NCBI RefSeq assembly: GCF_030718205.1
Contig: NZ_JAUZQF010000020.1
Span: 124,001 to 188,000 of the forward strand
Length of the DNA stretch: 64,000 nucleotides
Direction: 5' to 3'
DNA from: Nonomuraea turcica
GTDB taxonomy: Bacteria > Actinomycetota > Actinomycetes > Streptosporangiales > Streptosporangiaceae
Positions within the stretch are counted from its first letter, which is position 1. Every line of letters starts with the position of its first letter. The translations under genes and the position numbers were made by a program. Shown here one piece after another: positions 26,560 through 34,468 of the stretch. Under the pieces are notes generated by a model. That model searched no databases. It was not told the DNA's origin and worked only from the letters and a program-made list of their open reading frames with translations.

Positions 26560-27195
26560 TCAGGCCGCCACGGTGGCCAGCGCGGCCATGAACAACGCCG
26601 CCGACGCCGCGCCCGGATCCTCGTGCCCGACGCTGCGCTCGCCCAGGTAACTGGCCCGCCCCTTGCGGGCCTGCATCGGGATCGTCGCCTCAGCGCCCTC
26701 CGCCGCCGCCCGCGCCGCCTGCTCGAACGCCTCCCGAAGCCCCACCCCGTCCCGTACGGCCAACGCCAGCGCACGGGACGCGGGCGCCAGCGCGTCCACC
26801 ATGGTCTTGTCACCCAGAGCCGCCTTGCCCAGCCGCTCCAGCGCCACGACCCCCTCCTCGAACGCCGCCGTGAACCCCGCCAGCGTCACCGGCGCCCGCA
26901 ACGCCTTGCCCATTTGCCGGAACACCGACCCGTACAGCGGCCCGGAAGCCCCGCCCACCCGGCGGATCAGCGCCGCCCCGGCCGACGTCAGCACCTGCAC
27001 CGGCGTTTCCGGCGGCCACTCGGCCAGCGCCTTGGTGACCTCGGTGAGCCCGCGGTCGAGGTTCGTGCCGTGGTCGGCGTCGCCGATCGCGGCGTCCAGC
27101 TCCGTCAGCCGGTCACGGTCCTGGCGCACCAGCCTGGCCGCCTCCGCGAACCACGCCACGAAGAAGGCGGTGTCCAAGGTTTCCATGGTGTCCAT
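26560..27195 (-). CDS. dhaL: Dihydroxyacetone kinase subunit DhaL
   Basis: 211 residues, all-helical Dak2 domain that keeps ADP/ATP bound through Mg. The Mg-binding motif is AAIGDADHGTNLDRG (~35-50), close to the family GDGDHG. Further nucleotide contacts are in GGASGPLYGSVF and KTMVDAL. The start codon is directly adjacent to the dhaK stop (no spacer). Confidence 0.92.
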   Translation of the reverse strand: MDTMETLDTAFFVAWFAEAARLVRQDRDRLTELDAAIGDADHGTNLDRGLTEVTKALAEWPPETPVQVLTSAGAALIRRVGGASGPLYGSVFRQMGKALRAPVTLAGFTAAFEEGVVALERLGKAALGDKTMVDALAPASRALALAVRDGVGLREAFEQAARAAAEGAEATIPMQARKGRASYLGERSVGHEDPGAASAALFMAALATVAA

Positions 27196-28176
27196 TCAAC
27201 GCCCCCAGCGCAGCCCCGGCGTCTCGACCGGCGCGTCCCATAGGCGCGTCAGCTCATCGTCCAGCAGGCAGACCGTCACGGAGAAACCCTGCATGTCCAG
27301 GCTCGTCACGTAGTTGCCGACCAGTGATCGGGACACGCGCGCCCCCTTCCCCTTGACGAAGGACGCCACCTCGGCGAACACCACGTACAGCTCCATGAGC
27401 GGCGTCCCGCCCATGCCATTGACCATGACCAGCAGATCGCCGTGGAGCGGCATGTCCCCGTGGATGGTCTCCATCGTGATCCCGGCCAGCTCGCGGGCCG
27501 ACGCCATCGGAGCCCGCGCGCGCCCCGGCTCGCCGTGGATGCCGATCCCCAGCTCCACCTCGTGCTCCGGCAGGTCGAAGGTCGGCTTGCCGGCGTGTGG
27601 CGTCGTACACGAGCTCAGCGCGATCCCGAACGACCGGCTGCGCTCGTCCACCTCGCCCGCCACCCTCGCCACCTCGGCCAGCGGCGCGCCCTCCTCCGCC
27701 AGCGCACCCGCGATCTTCTCCACGAACAACGTCGCCCCGGTGCCGCGGCGGCCCGCCGTGTAGAGGGAGTCCCGCACCGCCACGTCGTCGTCGACCAGCA
27801 CGCTCACCACCTCGACGCTCTCGACCAGCTCGGCGGCCATCTCGAAGTTGAGCACGTCGCCGGTGTAGTTCTTGACGATGTGCAGGACACCCGCGCCGCT
27901 GTCCACCGCCCTCGTCGCATCGACGATCTGGTCGGGCACGGGCGAAGTGAAGACCTCGCCGGGGCAGGCCGCGTCGAGCATGCCGTATCCCACGAAACCG
28001 GCATGCAGCGGCTCGTGCCCGGAGCCGCCGCCCGAGACCAGGCCGACCTTGCCCGGACGCGGGCCCTCGGCCCGGTAGACCACCTGATCGCGGATCCGCA
28101 GCGAGGGATGGGCCGCGGCCATGCCGTTCAACGCGTCCTCAACGAACGAGTTCGCCGCATTTATGAGCTTCTTCAT
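27196..28176 (-). CDS. dhaK: Dihydroxyacetone kinase subunit DhaK
   Basis: 326 residues. Binds dihydroxyacetone covalently through a His, here in GIGIHGEPG. GLVSGGGSGHEPLH (~45-58) is the conserved substrate loop. Start ATG 28176 fits family length (~330) and is preceded by GAAGAAGGA. First gene of dhaK-dhaL-dhaM, converting dihydroxyacetone to DHAP with PTS-derived phosphate. No glycerol dehydrogenase gene is adjacent. The 5' region runs into a decayed gene and gives no convincing promoter. Confidence 0.92.
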   Translation of the reverse strand: MKKLINAANSFVEDALNGMAAAHPSLRIRDQVVYRAEGPRPGKVGLVSGGGSGHEPLHAGFVGYGMLDAACPGEVFTSPVPDQIVDATRAVDSGAGVLHIVKNYTGDVLNFEMAAELVESVEVVSVLVDDDVAVRDSLYTAGRRGTGATLFVEKIAGALAEEGAPLAEVARVAGEVDERSRSFGIALSSCTTPHAGKPTFDLPEHEVELGIGIHGEPGRARAPMASARELAGITMETIHGDMPLHGDLLVMVNGMGGTPLMELYVVFAEVASFVKGKGARVSRSLVGNYVTSLDMQGFSVTVCLLDDELTRLWDAPVETPGLRWGR

Positions 28177-28351
28177 TCCTTCTTCGAGGGGTCTGGACGT
28201 CGGGGGCTTGAGCCCGACGAGCAAGCCCCTCCCTCCTTCCACGTGGTGTAGGCGTACCCATCTGCTCGCTGAAAGAGGCGGAAATGTCAATCGCGTCTGC
28301 GCTCAACTGCGCAGCTGCGCGTTGAGCCGTGCGGCCTGTCGCGTGAGGTGG

Positions 28352-28545
28352 TCGCGTCTTGGGCCTCGGCCAGGGCACGAGCCTGCCGTCGGGAGCGGTC
28401 CGGGCGGGACGCCGTGCGTGATGGAGCAGCATGAGCGCGTGCAGGCCCGCGACCTCCTCATGTGTGGTCAGGCCTGCGCGATCTGACGCGTGGTCAGCCC
28501 GCCGACCGCCCGCAGCGTGAGCGCGACGGCGGTTCTTCTCCTTCG
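28352..28545 (-). pseudogene. Remnant of a DUF6596/ECF42-type sigma factor gene
   Basis: The 496-base gap between dhaK and the acyltransferase has no intact gene. On the minus strand one frame (28540-28468) gives VALTLRAVGGLTTRQIAQA and then a stop, the sigma region 4 helix-turn-helix of this family. A second frame starting 9 bases later (28459-28352) gives EEVAGLHALMLLHHARRPAR followed by TAPDGRLV, the characteristic C-terminal part. About 100 codons that normally lie between are missing. So the gene has lost its N-terminus, suffered a large internal deletion and frameshifted. Confidence 0.6.
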
Positions 28546-28672
28546 TCACGCGGCCCGTCGTGGCCACTGGTGTGTGCGCCTAGGACGGAGCCACCGCCAC
28601 GTTCTCGACACTGGGAAGCGTGCTGAATTCTGGCTCCTGCTTCCGGCCGAACTGCACCACGCTTGAAGGGCG

Positions 28673-29419
28673 TTACGCCTTCTTCGCTCTTGCCTCGGCC
28701 TCCGCCGCGTCCATGGCCGCCGCCTCCTCCGGGGTCGGGGCCGTGCCGCCCAGGTGGGCGGGCTGCCACCACGCTCCCGGGGTAATCTCCGGATAGGTGC
28801 GCTGGGCGCGGTCCACCAGTTCGGACATGCGGGCATGCAGGTCGGTGGTGTGCTGGTTGACGTCCTCACCCCGCTTCGGGTGCATCGGCTCCCCGACCAG
28901 GATGGTGAGAGGCACGTGCCGCTGCAGCAGCTTGCGCGGCCGCCCCTTGGTCCAGAGCCGCTGGCTGCCCCACAATGCCACCGGGATGATCGGCGTGTTG
29001 GTAGCCTGCGCCATCCGGATCGCGCCGTTCTTGATCTCCTTGACGGTGAACGACCGGCTGATCGTGGCCTCGGCGAACACGCCCACCACCTCGCCGGCCT
29101 TCAACATCCGCAGCGCCGTCGCGTACGACCCCGCGCCCGCCCCCCGATCGACCGGGATGTGATGCATGCCGCGCATCAACGGCCCCGAGATCCGATGCTC
29201 GAACACGTCCTGCTTGGCCATGAACCGGACCAGCCGCTTCGACGGCAACGCGGCGAACCCGGCGAAGATGAAGTCGAGGTAGCTGATGTGATTGCTCACC
29301 AGCACGGCCCCCCCGGACTGTGGCACGTGCTCGGTCCCCTCCATATGGAAGCGGATGTCGAGCGCGCGAAAGAGGGTCCGCGCGGCGGCGATAACCGGCG
29401 GGTACACGATCTCAGCCAT
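28673..29419 (-). CDS. 1-acyl-sn-glycerol-3-phosphate acyltransferase (PlsC family)
   Basis: 248 residues. Acylates lysophosphatidic acid or a related acceptor at the membrane. Block I is NHISYLD (the HX4D catalytic pair, ~44-50), block II covers GMHHIPVDRG, block III FAEATISRS and block IV TPIIPVALWG. The C-terminus ends in an Ala/Glu-rich tail. Monocistronic; the start codon lies 21 bases past the P450 stop, so read-through from the P450 is possible. Confidence 0.9.
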   Translation of the reverse strand: MAEIVYPPVIAAARTLFRALDIRFHMEGTEHVPQSGGAVLVSNHISYLDFIFAGFAALPSKRLVRFMAKQDVFEHRISGPLMRGMHHIPVDRGAGAGSYATALRMLKAGEVVGVFAEATISRSFTVKEIKNGAIRMAQATNTPIIPVALWGSQRLWTKGRPRKLLQRHVPLTILVGEPMHPKRGEDVNQHTTDLHARMSELVDRAQRTYPEITPGAWWQPAHLGGTAPTPEEAAAMDAAEAEARAKKA

Positions 29420-29440
29420 GACCAGAAGGTAGCAGTCTCT

Positions 29441-30607
29441 TCAGGTTGGTCTGACGGTGGTCGGGAGACGGACCATGCCCCGGACGTTGCCGTGCGCGGT
29501 GCGTCTGATGCCCTCCTCGTGAACCTCGTAGCCGGGCGAGACCGCCTTCGTCAGCTCCTCCAGCGTCACCCGCGCCTCCAGCCGGGCCAGCGGGCCGCCG
29601 AGGCAGTAGTGGCGGCCGACGCCGAAGCTGATGGCGCGGGAGGTGTCGCGGGTCAGGTCGTAGGCGTCGGGATCGGGGAAGACCGACCCGTCCCGGTTGG
29701 CGGCGCCGATGAGGATCCAGATCTTGGCGTCCTTGGGGACGAGTGTGCCGTGCAGTTCGGTGGGCTCGGTGAGGCGGCGGGCCAGGCCGTGCGCGGGGGT
29801 GTCGTACCGCAATGACTCCTCCACCCACGGCGTGATCGCCCCGCCGAAGGCGGCGGCGCGCTGGTCCGGATAGCGCCACGCCCAGTACCAGGCGGCGCTG
29901 AGCAGGTGCGTCGTGGTCTCCGAGCCGGCCCCGAGCAACAGGAAGATGAACGCCACGATCTCCTCGTCGGTCAGCCCGCCATCGGCCACCAGCGCGGAGA
30001 CGAGATCGTCGCGCGGCGTGATCTTGCGATCGGCGATGATCGAGGCGTAGTAGTCGCCGAGCGACAGGATGCTCTTGAGCCCGGCGTCGGACATCTGGCC
30101 CTGCGGGTCGTACCTGACCAGGGTGTCGGACTTGCGGCGTACCTCGGCCCGGTCGGACGGTGGCACGCCCATCAGCTCGGAGATCACGTCCAGCGGCAGC
30201 TTGGCCGACAGATCGTGGGCGAAGTCGAACGTACCCTTCTCGAGGCCCAGTGCGATGTAGCCCCGGGCGATCTCCCTGATCATGGGTTCGAGGGCGGCGA
30301 CCCGGCGCGGTGTGAAAGCGCGTGACACGATCGACCGCATCCGGGTGTGCTCGGGCGGGTCCATGGCCACGAACGACAGGAACGTCCGCGCGTGCGGTCC
30401 CCACGCGCCGCGATCGAGCATGGGGCCGTGGTCGCTGGAGTAGCGGGTGCTGTCGGTCAACGCGGCCGAGACGTCGGTGTGCCGGGATAACGCCCAGAAG
30501 TCGAGGTCCGGATTGTGGTAGATCGGCGCTTCCCGGCGCAGCTGCGCGTAGACGGGGTACGGATCGTCGTTGATCGACGGATCGTAAGGGGTGTAGACGA
30601 CATCCAC
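29441..30607 (-). CDS. Cytochrome P450
   Basis: About 388 residues. Soluble bacterial P450 monooxygenase. The haem-binding loop is SFGVGRHYCLGG (Cys ligand), the K-helix ExxR is EESLR, and the I-helix has LLLGAGSETTTH. The start is uncertain: GTG 30607 and GTG 30616 are both in frame; 30607 gives VDVVYTPYDP, the normal P450 beginning. An ATG at 30603 behind a better ribosome site is in the wrong frame. No ferredoxin or reductase gene is adjacent. The natural substrate is unknown. Confidence 0.9.
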   Translation of the reverse strand: MDVVYTPYDPSINDDPYPVYAQLRREAPIYHNPDLDFWALSRHTDVSAALTDSTRYSSDHGPMLDRGAWGPHARTFLSFVAMDPPEHTRMRSIVSRAFTPRRVAALEPMIREIARGYIALGLEKGTFDFAHDLSAKLPLDVISELMGVPPSDRAEVRRKSDTLVRYDPQGQMSDAGLKSILSLGDYYASIIADRKITPRDDLVSALVADGGLTDEEIVAFIFLLLGAGSETTTHLLSAAWYWAWRYPDQRAAAFGGAITPWVEESLRYDTPAHGLARRLTEPTELHGTLVPKDAKIWILIGAANRDGSVFPDPDAYDLTRDTSRAISFGVGRHYCLGGPLARLEARVTLEELTKAVSPGYEVHEEGIRRTAHGNVRGMVRLPTTVRPT

Positions 30608-30708
30608 CTCCTCCACGCTAGCCGTCCGCTGTCGGCGTTGACAGCCCTGCGCACCCAGCGATCCGCTTTCACCAAGAACAGCCGTTTCGCTGTGTCCCCG
30701 GCGGTGCG

Positions 30709-31515
30709 TTAGATGGCGGCTTGGAACGTGCTGGCGCGCATGCCGGCCAACAAACCCGCCGTCTGCTCCGGCGTGAAGCGGCGCACCGGGTCGTTGTGCA
30801 GCAGCCCTTCGATCAGCGGCCGCATCACCCCGGCCCGCCGGGGCGGCGGGTAGGGGCCGCTCCTGGCCATGCCGAGCACGGTGGCCGCGTCCTGGCCCGG
30901 GTAAGGGGGCTGACCTTCGACGGCGCTGTAGAGGGTGGCGCCGAAGGACCACATGTCGGCCTCCTTGCTGGCCGGCCCGCCGTGGAGCCGCTCGGGGGCC
31001 ATGAAGGCAGGCGTGCCGCGCAGCCGCCGCGACGTCGTCATGCGGATGTCGCCCTCGGCCGTGGCGATGCCGAAGTCGGTCAGCACCACCCGGTCGCCGG
31101 TCAGCATGACGTTGGCGGGCTTCACGTCACGATGCAGCACCCCGGCCTGGTGAGCGGTCCGCAGCGCGGCGAGCAGGTGCTGCCCGATCGCGGCGACCGA
31201 CTGCGCCGGCAGCGTGCCCACTTGGGAGAGCAGCTGGTGCAAGGAGAGTCCGTCGAGATACTCCATCACGATCCAGAGCTTGCCGCCCTCTTCGATCAGG
31301 TCGTGCACCGTGACGATGTTGGGGTGCGTCAGCCCAGCAGCCATCCTGGCCTCACGCAGCACCCGGCGACGCACCATCTCGACCTCACCGGCCAAGGTCA
31401 GCTCCTTAAGCGCCACCGTCCGGTGGAGGAGCTGATCGAACGCACGCCAGACGACTCCCATACCTCCACGACCGGCCTCCTCATTCAGGAGGTACCGTCC
31501 GCCGATCTTCCGCAT
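30709..31515 (-). CDS. Soluble Ser/Thr protein kinase
   Basis: 268 residues, a Hanks-type kinase domain and nothing else. Motifs: GRGGMGVVW (glycine loop), VALKEL (ATP Lys), HRDVKPANVML (catalytic loop), DFGIA (Mg), GTPAFMAPE (activation segment). No membrane helix, so cytoplasmic, unlike PknB types. It lies 171 bases from a second kinase gene on the same strand. Confidence 0.92.
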   Translation of the reverse strand: MRKIGGRYLLNEEAGRGGMGVVWRAFDQLLHRTVALKELTLAGEVEMVRRRVLREARMAAGLTHPNIVTVHDLIEEGGKLWIVMEYLDGLSLHQLLSQVGTLPAQSVAAIGQHLLAALRTAHQAGVLHRDVKPANVMLTGDRVVLTDFGIATAEGDIRMTTSRRLRGTPAFMAPERLHGGPASKEADMWSFGATLYSAVEGQPPYPGQDAATVLGMARSGPYPPPRRAGVMRPLIEGLLHNDPVRRFTPEQTAGLLAGMRASTFQAAI

Positions 31516-31686
31516 ACCATCCCCTCAAGCTCGGGGAATAATCATGTCACTTCAGCACAGTGTCTAGGGTGACTAACGTGATCCGGATATGTCGGAAAGT
31601 CTAGGTGCGCTGGTCAGCGGCCTGGAAATTCGTTCCGACAACGCGCGCCACCGCCGCCAACGCGAGGCGCGGGAGACCTCATCGCT

Positions 31687-33699
31687 CTAAGGGGAGGCCG
31701 GGCCGAGGCTCCATCCTGTGACGTTTCCCTTGACGTCGCCCGCGGCCAGCCAGGACTCCCCGTCGTCCTCGGCGATCACCACCGAGTAGACGCGCCCGCC
31801 GGGAGACTTCAGCGGGTCGCCGATCGGCTTGCCGCTGCGCAGGTCCCAGACACGGATGGTTCCATCGAACCCGCCGGAGGCGACGACCGCGCGACCCTTG
31901 ACCCGGCCCACCGCCAGGCAGGCGACCTGAGCGGTGTGACCGGAGAATGAGGTGATCTCCTGGCCGCTGCGCAGGTCCCAGACGCGGACCTTGTGGTCGG
32001 AACCGCCGCTGACGCCCAGAGGCTGGCCGTCCATCACCGCGGTCGCCACGGTGAAGACGTCACCGATGTGGCCGCGGAAGGTGGCGGCCAGGGTGCCGGT
32101 CTCCAGGTTCCACACCTGCGCGGTGTCGTCGGCCGACGCGGTCACCGCGAACGGGTGCCCGTCCATCGTGCCGGTCGCGACACCGAACATCGGCTCGCCG
32201 CCCGCCGTCTTGGGCTGGGGCCCGGAGTCCTTGCCCGTCTTCGGGTCCCACACACGGACCTTTCCGGCCTCGTCACCGCTGACCAGGACCGTCTTGCCCG
32301 ACACCTGCGCGGCGGCGATCGTGTAGACGATCTTCTGGTGGCCTTTGTAGGCGGGGCCGAGCGGCTCGAGGCTGTCCCCGCCGGAGACGATGACCCCACC
32401 GTTCTGCAGCCGCTGGAACATGGCCGCCTGCCCGTCCACCTCGCCCACGTCGATGGCGGCGTCCGTCTCCTCGCTCCCGGAGTTCTTCAGCTCGGTCAGC
32501 TCGCTGGGGCGCGTATCGAACGTCCATGCCTTGGCCACGCCCTTGGTGCTGCCGGCCAGCACCGCGCGCTGTCCGCCGTAGGTGCTCACCGCCAGGGTGT
32601 TCACCTCGCCGCCGAGGATGGCCTTCGCGATCCGCCTGCCGTACGGCCGGGCGGCGACGCCGGCCGTTGCCGACGGTATGCCCGAGTTCGCCGAGCGCGT
32701 GGGTGTCGCCGTGGAGTCGCTCCCTCCCCCTTCCAGGGCCACCACGATCACGCTCACCAGCACCGCCACGGTGGCGGCCGAGCCCGCCACCAGGAGCCTG
32801 GACCGCTTGCGGCGGCGCGCGTCTGTGGTGGGGTCGGCGGGCGGAACGCCACCCGTGGGCGGCGTTCCCGGAGTGGGTGGTGCGACGGGCTTGGTCGAGG
32901 TCTGGTCGTGGCCGAGGAGGAGGTGCAGGACCTCGGCCGCCGTGGGACGTTCCTGCGGCGCCTTGGCCAGGCAGTGGGCGAGAAGGGCGCGCAGCGGCTC
33001 GGGAACGCCGTCCAGATCCGGCTGGGCGTGGAGGATGCGGTACATCACCGCGGGCAGCGTGTCCTGGCCGAACGGCGCGCGGCCGGTCGCGGCGAAGGCC
33101 ACGGTCACCGCCCAGCTGAACACGTCGGACGCGGGCTGGGCCGGCTCACCGTGGATCAGCTCCGGAGCCATGTACGCCGGGGTGCCCACCGAGCCGCCGG
33201 TGGCCGTGAGGTCGATCGCGCGCGCGATGCCGAAGTCGATCACCCGGGGGCCGTCGGAGCCCAGCAGGACGTTGGACGGCTTGAAGTCACGATGGACGAT
33301 GCCGGCCCGGTGGATCGCCGCCAGCGCGGTCGCCGTGCTGACCGCGATGCGGTCGAGGGCGCCGCCGGACCTGGGCCCGTGTTCGCGAACGGAACTCTCC
33401 AGCGACAAGCCGTCGATGAACTCCGACACGATGTAAGGCCGGTCGCCGTCGACCGCCACGTCCAGCACGCGGGCCGTGCAGAACGCCGCCACCCGCATGG
33501 CCGCGTCCACCTCGCGTAAGAAGCGCTCGCGCGCCTCGCTGCTCCCGGCCAGCCTGGCGTGCAGCACCTTGACCGCCACCCGCTCGCCCGAGGCGTCCTC
33601 GGCCAGGTAGACCACGCCCTGCCCGCCTTCACCGAGGCCCGCCACGATGCGGTAGTCACCCAGCCGGGTCGGCTCTCCGGCGTGCAGAGGGCGGAACAT
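31687..33699 (-). CDS. Membrane Ser/Thr kinase with C-terminal WD40-like repeats
   Basis: 670 residues: kinase domain ~12-265 (GEGGQGVVY, VAVKVL, HRDFKPSNVLL, DFGIA, GTPAYMAPE), Pro-rich linker (~275-300), a basic RRRKRSR stop, one membrane helix (~312-332) and an extracytoplasmic region (~350-670) with WD-type repeats ending in VRVWD, AQVWN, VRVWD and IRVWD. The predicted propeller would be outside the cell and could sense a ligand. Note HRDF in place of the common HRDV/HRDL. The start is ATG 33699. Confidence 0.9.
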   Translation of the reverse strand: MFRPLHAGEPTRLGDYRIVAGLGEGGQGVVYLAEDASGERVAVKVLHARLAGSSEARERFLREVDAAMRVAAFCTARVLDVAVDGDRPYIVSEFIDGLSLESSVREHGPRSGGALDRIAVSTATALAAIHRAGIVHRDFKPSNVLLGSDGPRVIDFGIARAIDLTATGGSVGTPAYMAPELIHGEPAQPASDVFSWAVTVAFAATGRAPFGQDTLPAVMYRILHAQPDLDGVPEPLRALLAHCLAKAPQERPTAAEVLHLLLGHDQTSTKPVAPPTPGTPPTGGVPPADPTTDARRRKRSRLLVAGSAATVAVLVSVIVVALEGGGSDSTATPTRSANSGIPSATAGVAARPYGRRIAKAILGGEVNTLAVSTYGGQRAVLAGSTKGVAKAWTFDTRPSELTELKNSGSEETDAAIDVGEVDGQAAMFQRLQNGGVIVSGGDSLEPLGPAYKGHQKIVYTIAAAQVSGKTVLVSGDEAGKVRVWDPKTGKDSGPQPKTAGGEPMFGVATGTMDGHPFAVTASADDTAQVWNLETGTLAATFRGHIGDVFTVATAVMDGQPLGVSGGSDHKVRVWDLRSGQEITSFSGHTAQVACLAVGRVKGRAVVASGGFDGTIRVWDLRSGKPIGDPLKSPGGRVYSVVIAEDDGESWLAAGDVKGNVTGWSLGPASP

Positions 33700-33756
33700 G
33701 GTTCCCGACGATACACGTCCCGTGCGATCAACGGCGATGCCGCGATCTTACGAGCT

Positions 33757-33773
33757 GCCCCAGCAGCTGGGGC
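33757..33773. repeat. Perfect palindrome upstream of the WD40 kinase gene
   Basis: GCCCCAGC-A-GCTGGGGC, 8-bp arms, 58 bases before the kinase start in the 250-base divergent gap. Could be an operator or a small hairpin; the rest of the gap holds no recognisable gene. Confidence 0.5.
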
Positions 33774-33949
33774 GCTCGCCGGCGAACAAGACGCTGCGAG
33801 GGCCCCTGGTTGCGCGGTGAGCCGACCTACAGCGGTCTGCATGCGGACGTCGGGCTACTGAAAGCACCTTGCAGGCGGCGTAGCTGTCAATGGTGATGCG
33901 AGCCCCCGACAGGCTCGGCACGGTTCACACCATCACAGGGGAGATCCCG

Positions 33950-34378
33950 ATGAGCCGCACCATCCGCACCCTGCTGGGAGTCACCGCCGCCGCGGGCATC
34001 GTCGCCCTGGGCGTCCCGGCCCTCAGTGCCGCCGCGAACGCGTCGACCATGTCCGCCGGCACCTTCGACGAGGTCAGGCAGGATCGGCCCTTCTTGTTCA
34101 ATTACACCTTCAACGGCCATCTCAAGGTCGCTGGCGGCAATTTCACCATGGGAGGCCGCGTCTTCCTGACCGTCAAGTACAACTCCGGCCGGGCGGCGTT
34201 CTCCAAGTGGCAGATCGCTCGGCCGCACTCCATCACGCCCGGCGGAACCATCTATGTCGACACGACGATCGCCGCCCCCTGCGCCGGAAGCAAGAACGGG
34301 TACGCCGTCGCCTACGACGAAGCCACCAAGAGGTGGTCTGCTCGGCTGCCGGTGCACATCTGCCAGCGGATCGACTGA
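33950..34378 (+). CDS. Secreted protein of unknown function
   Basis: 142 residues. Classical signal peptide: MSRTIRT, hydrophobic core LLGVTAAAGIVALGVPAL, then an Ala-rich cleavage region near residues 27-33. The mature ~110 residues contain two Cys (IAAPCAGS and HICQR), probably a disulphide, and look like a small beta-rich domain. ATG 33950 has GGGGAG upstream; the frame is open to 33890 without a better start. No family recognised. Monocistronic, followed by an inverted repeat. Confidence 0.7.
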   Translation: MSRTIRTLLGVTAAAGIVALGVPALSAAANASTMSAGTFDEVRQDRPFLFNYTFNGHLKVAGGNFTMGGRVFLTVKYNSGRAAFSKWQIARPHSITPGGTIYVDTTIAAPCAGSKNGYAVAYDEATKRWSARLPVHICQRID

Positions 34379-34414
34379 CGCCTGCCGCCATGGCGCCGCG
34401 CCGAGACCAGGATG

Positions 34415-34451
34415 CCGAGAGCCCCCGGGGGCAGGACCCGGAGGCTCTCGG
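34415..34451. terminator. Bidirectional hairpin between convergent genes
   Basis: CCGAGAGCC (34415-34423) and GGCTCTCGG (34443-34451) form a perfect 9-bp stem with a GC-rich loop, between the secreted-protein stop and the pruA stop. No T-run, common for high-GC actinomycete terminators. Confidence 0.6.
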
Positions 34452-34468
34452 AGTGGCGGGGCCGGAAA

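Noticed and set aside
28262..28290. TTGACA (28290-28285, minus) as a dha operon promoter
   Set aside because: No acceptable -10 hexamer at 16-18 bases; the hexamer lies in degenerate sequence.
30582..30603. ATG at 30603 (minus) behind AGGAGGTGG as the P450 start
   Set aside because: It is in the wrong frame for the P450; the GTG starts at 30607/30616 give the family N-terminus.
31589..31690. 33-codon plus-strand frame (MSESLGALVSGLEIRSDNAR...) between the two kinase genes
   Set aside because: Plausible composition but no ribosome site, no recognisable family and overlap with the kinase stop; not enough to call a gene.
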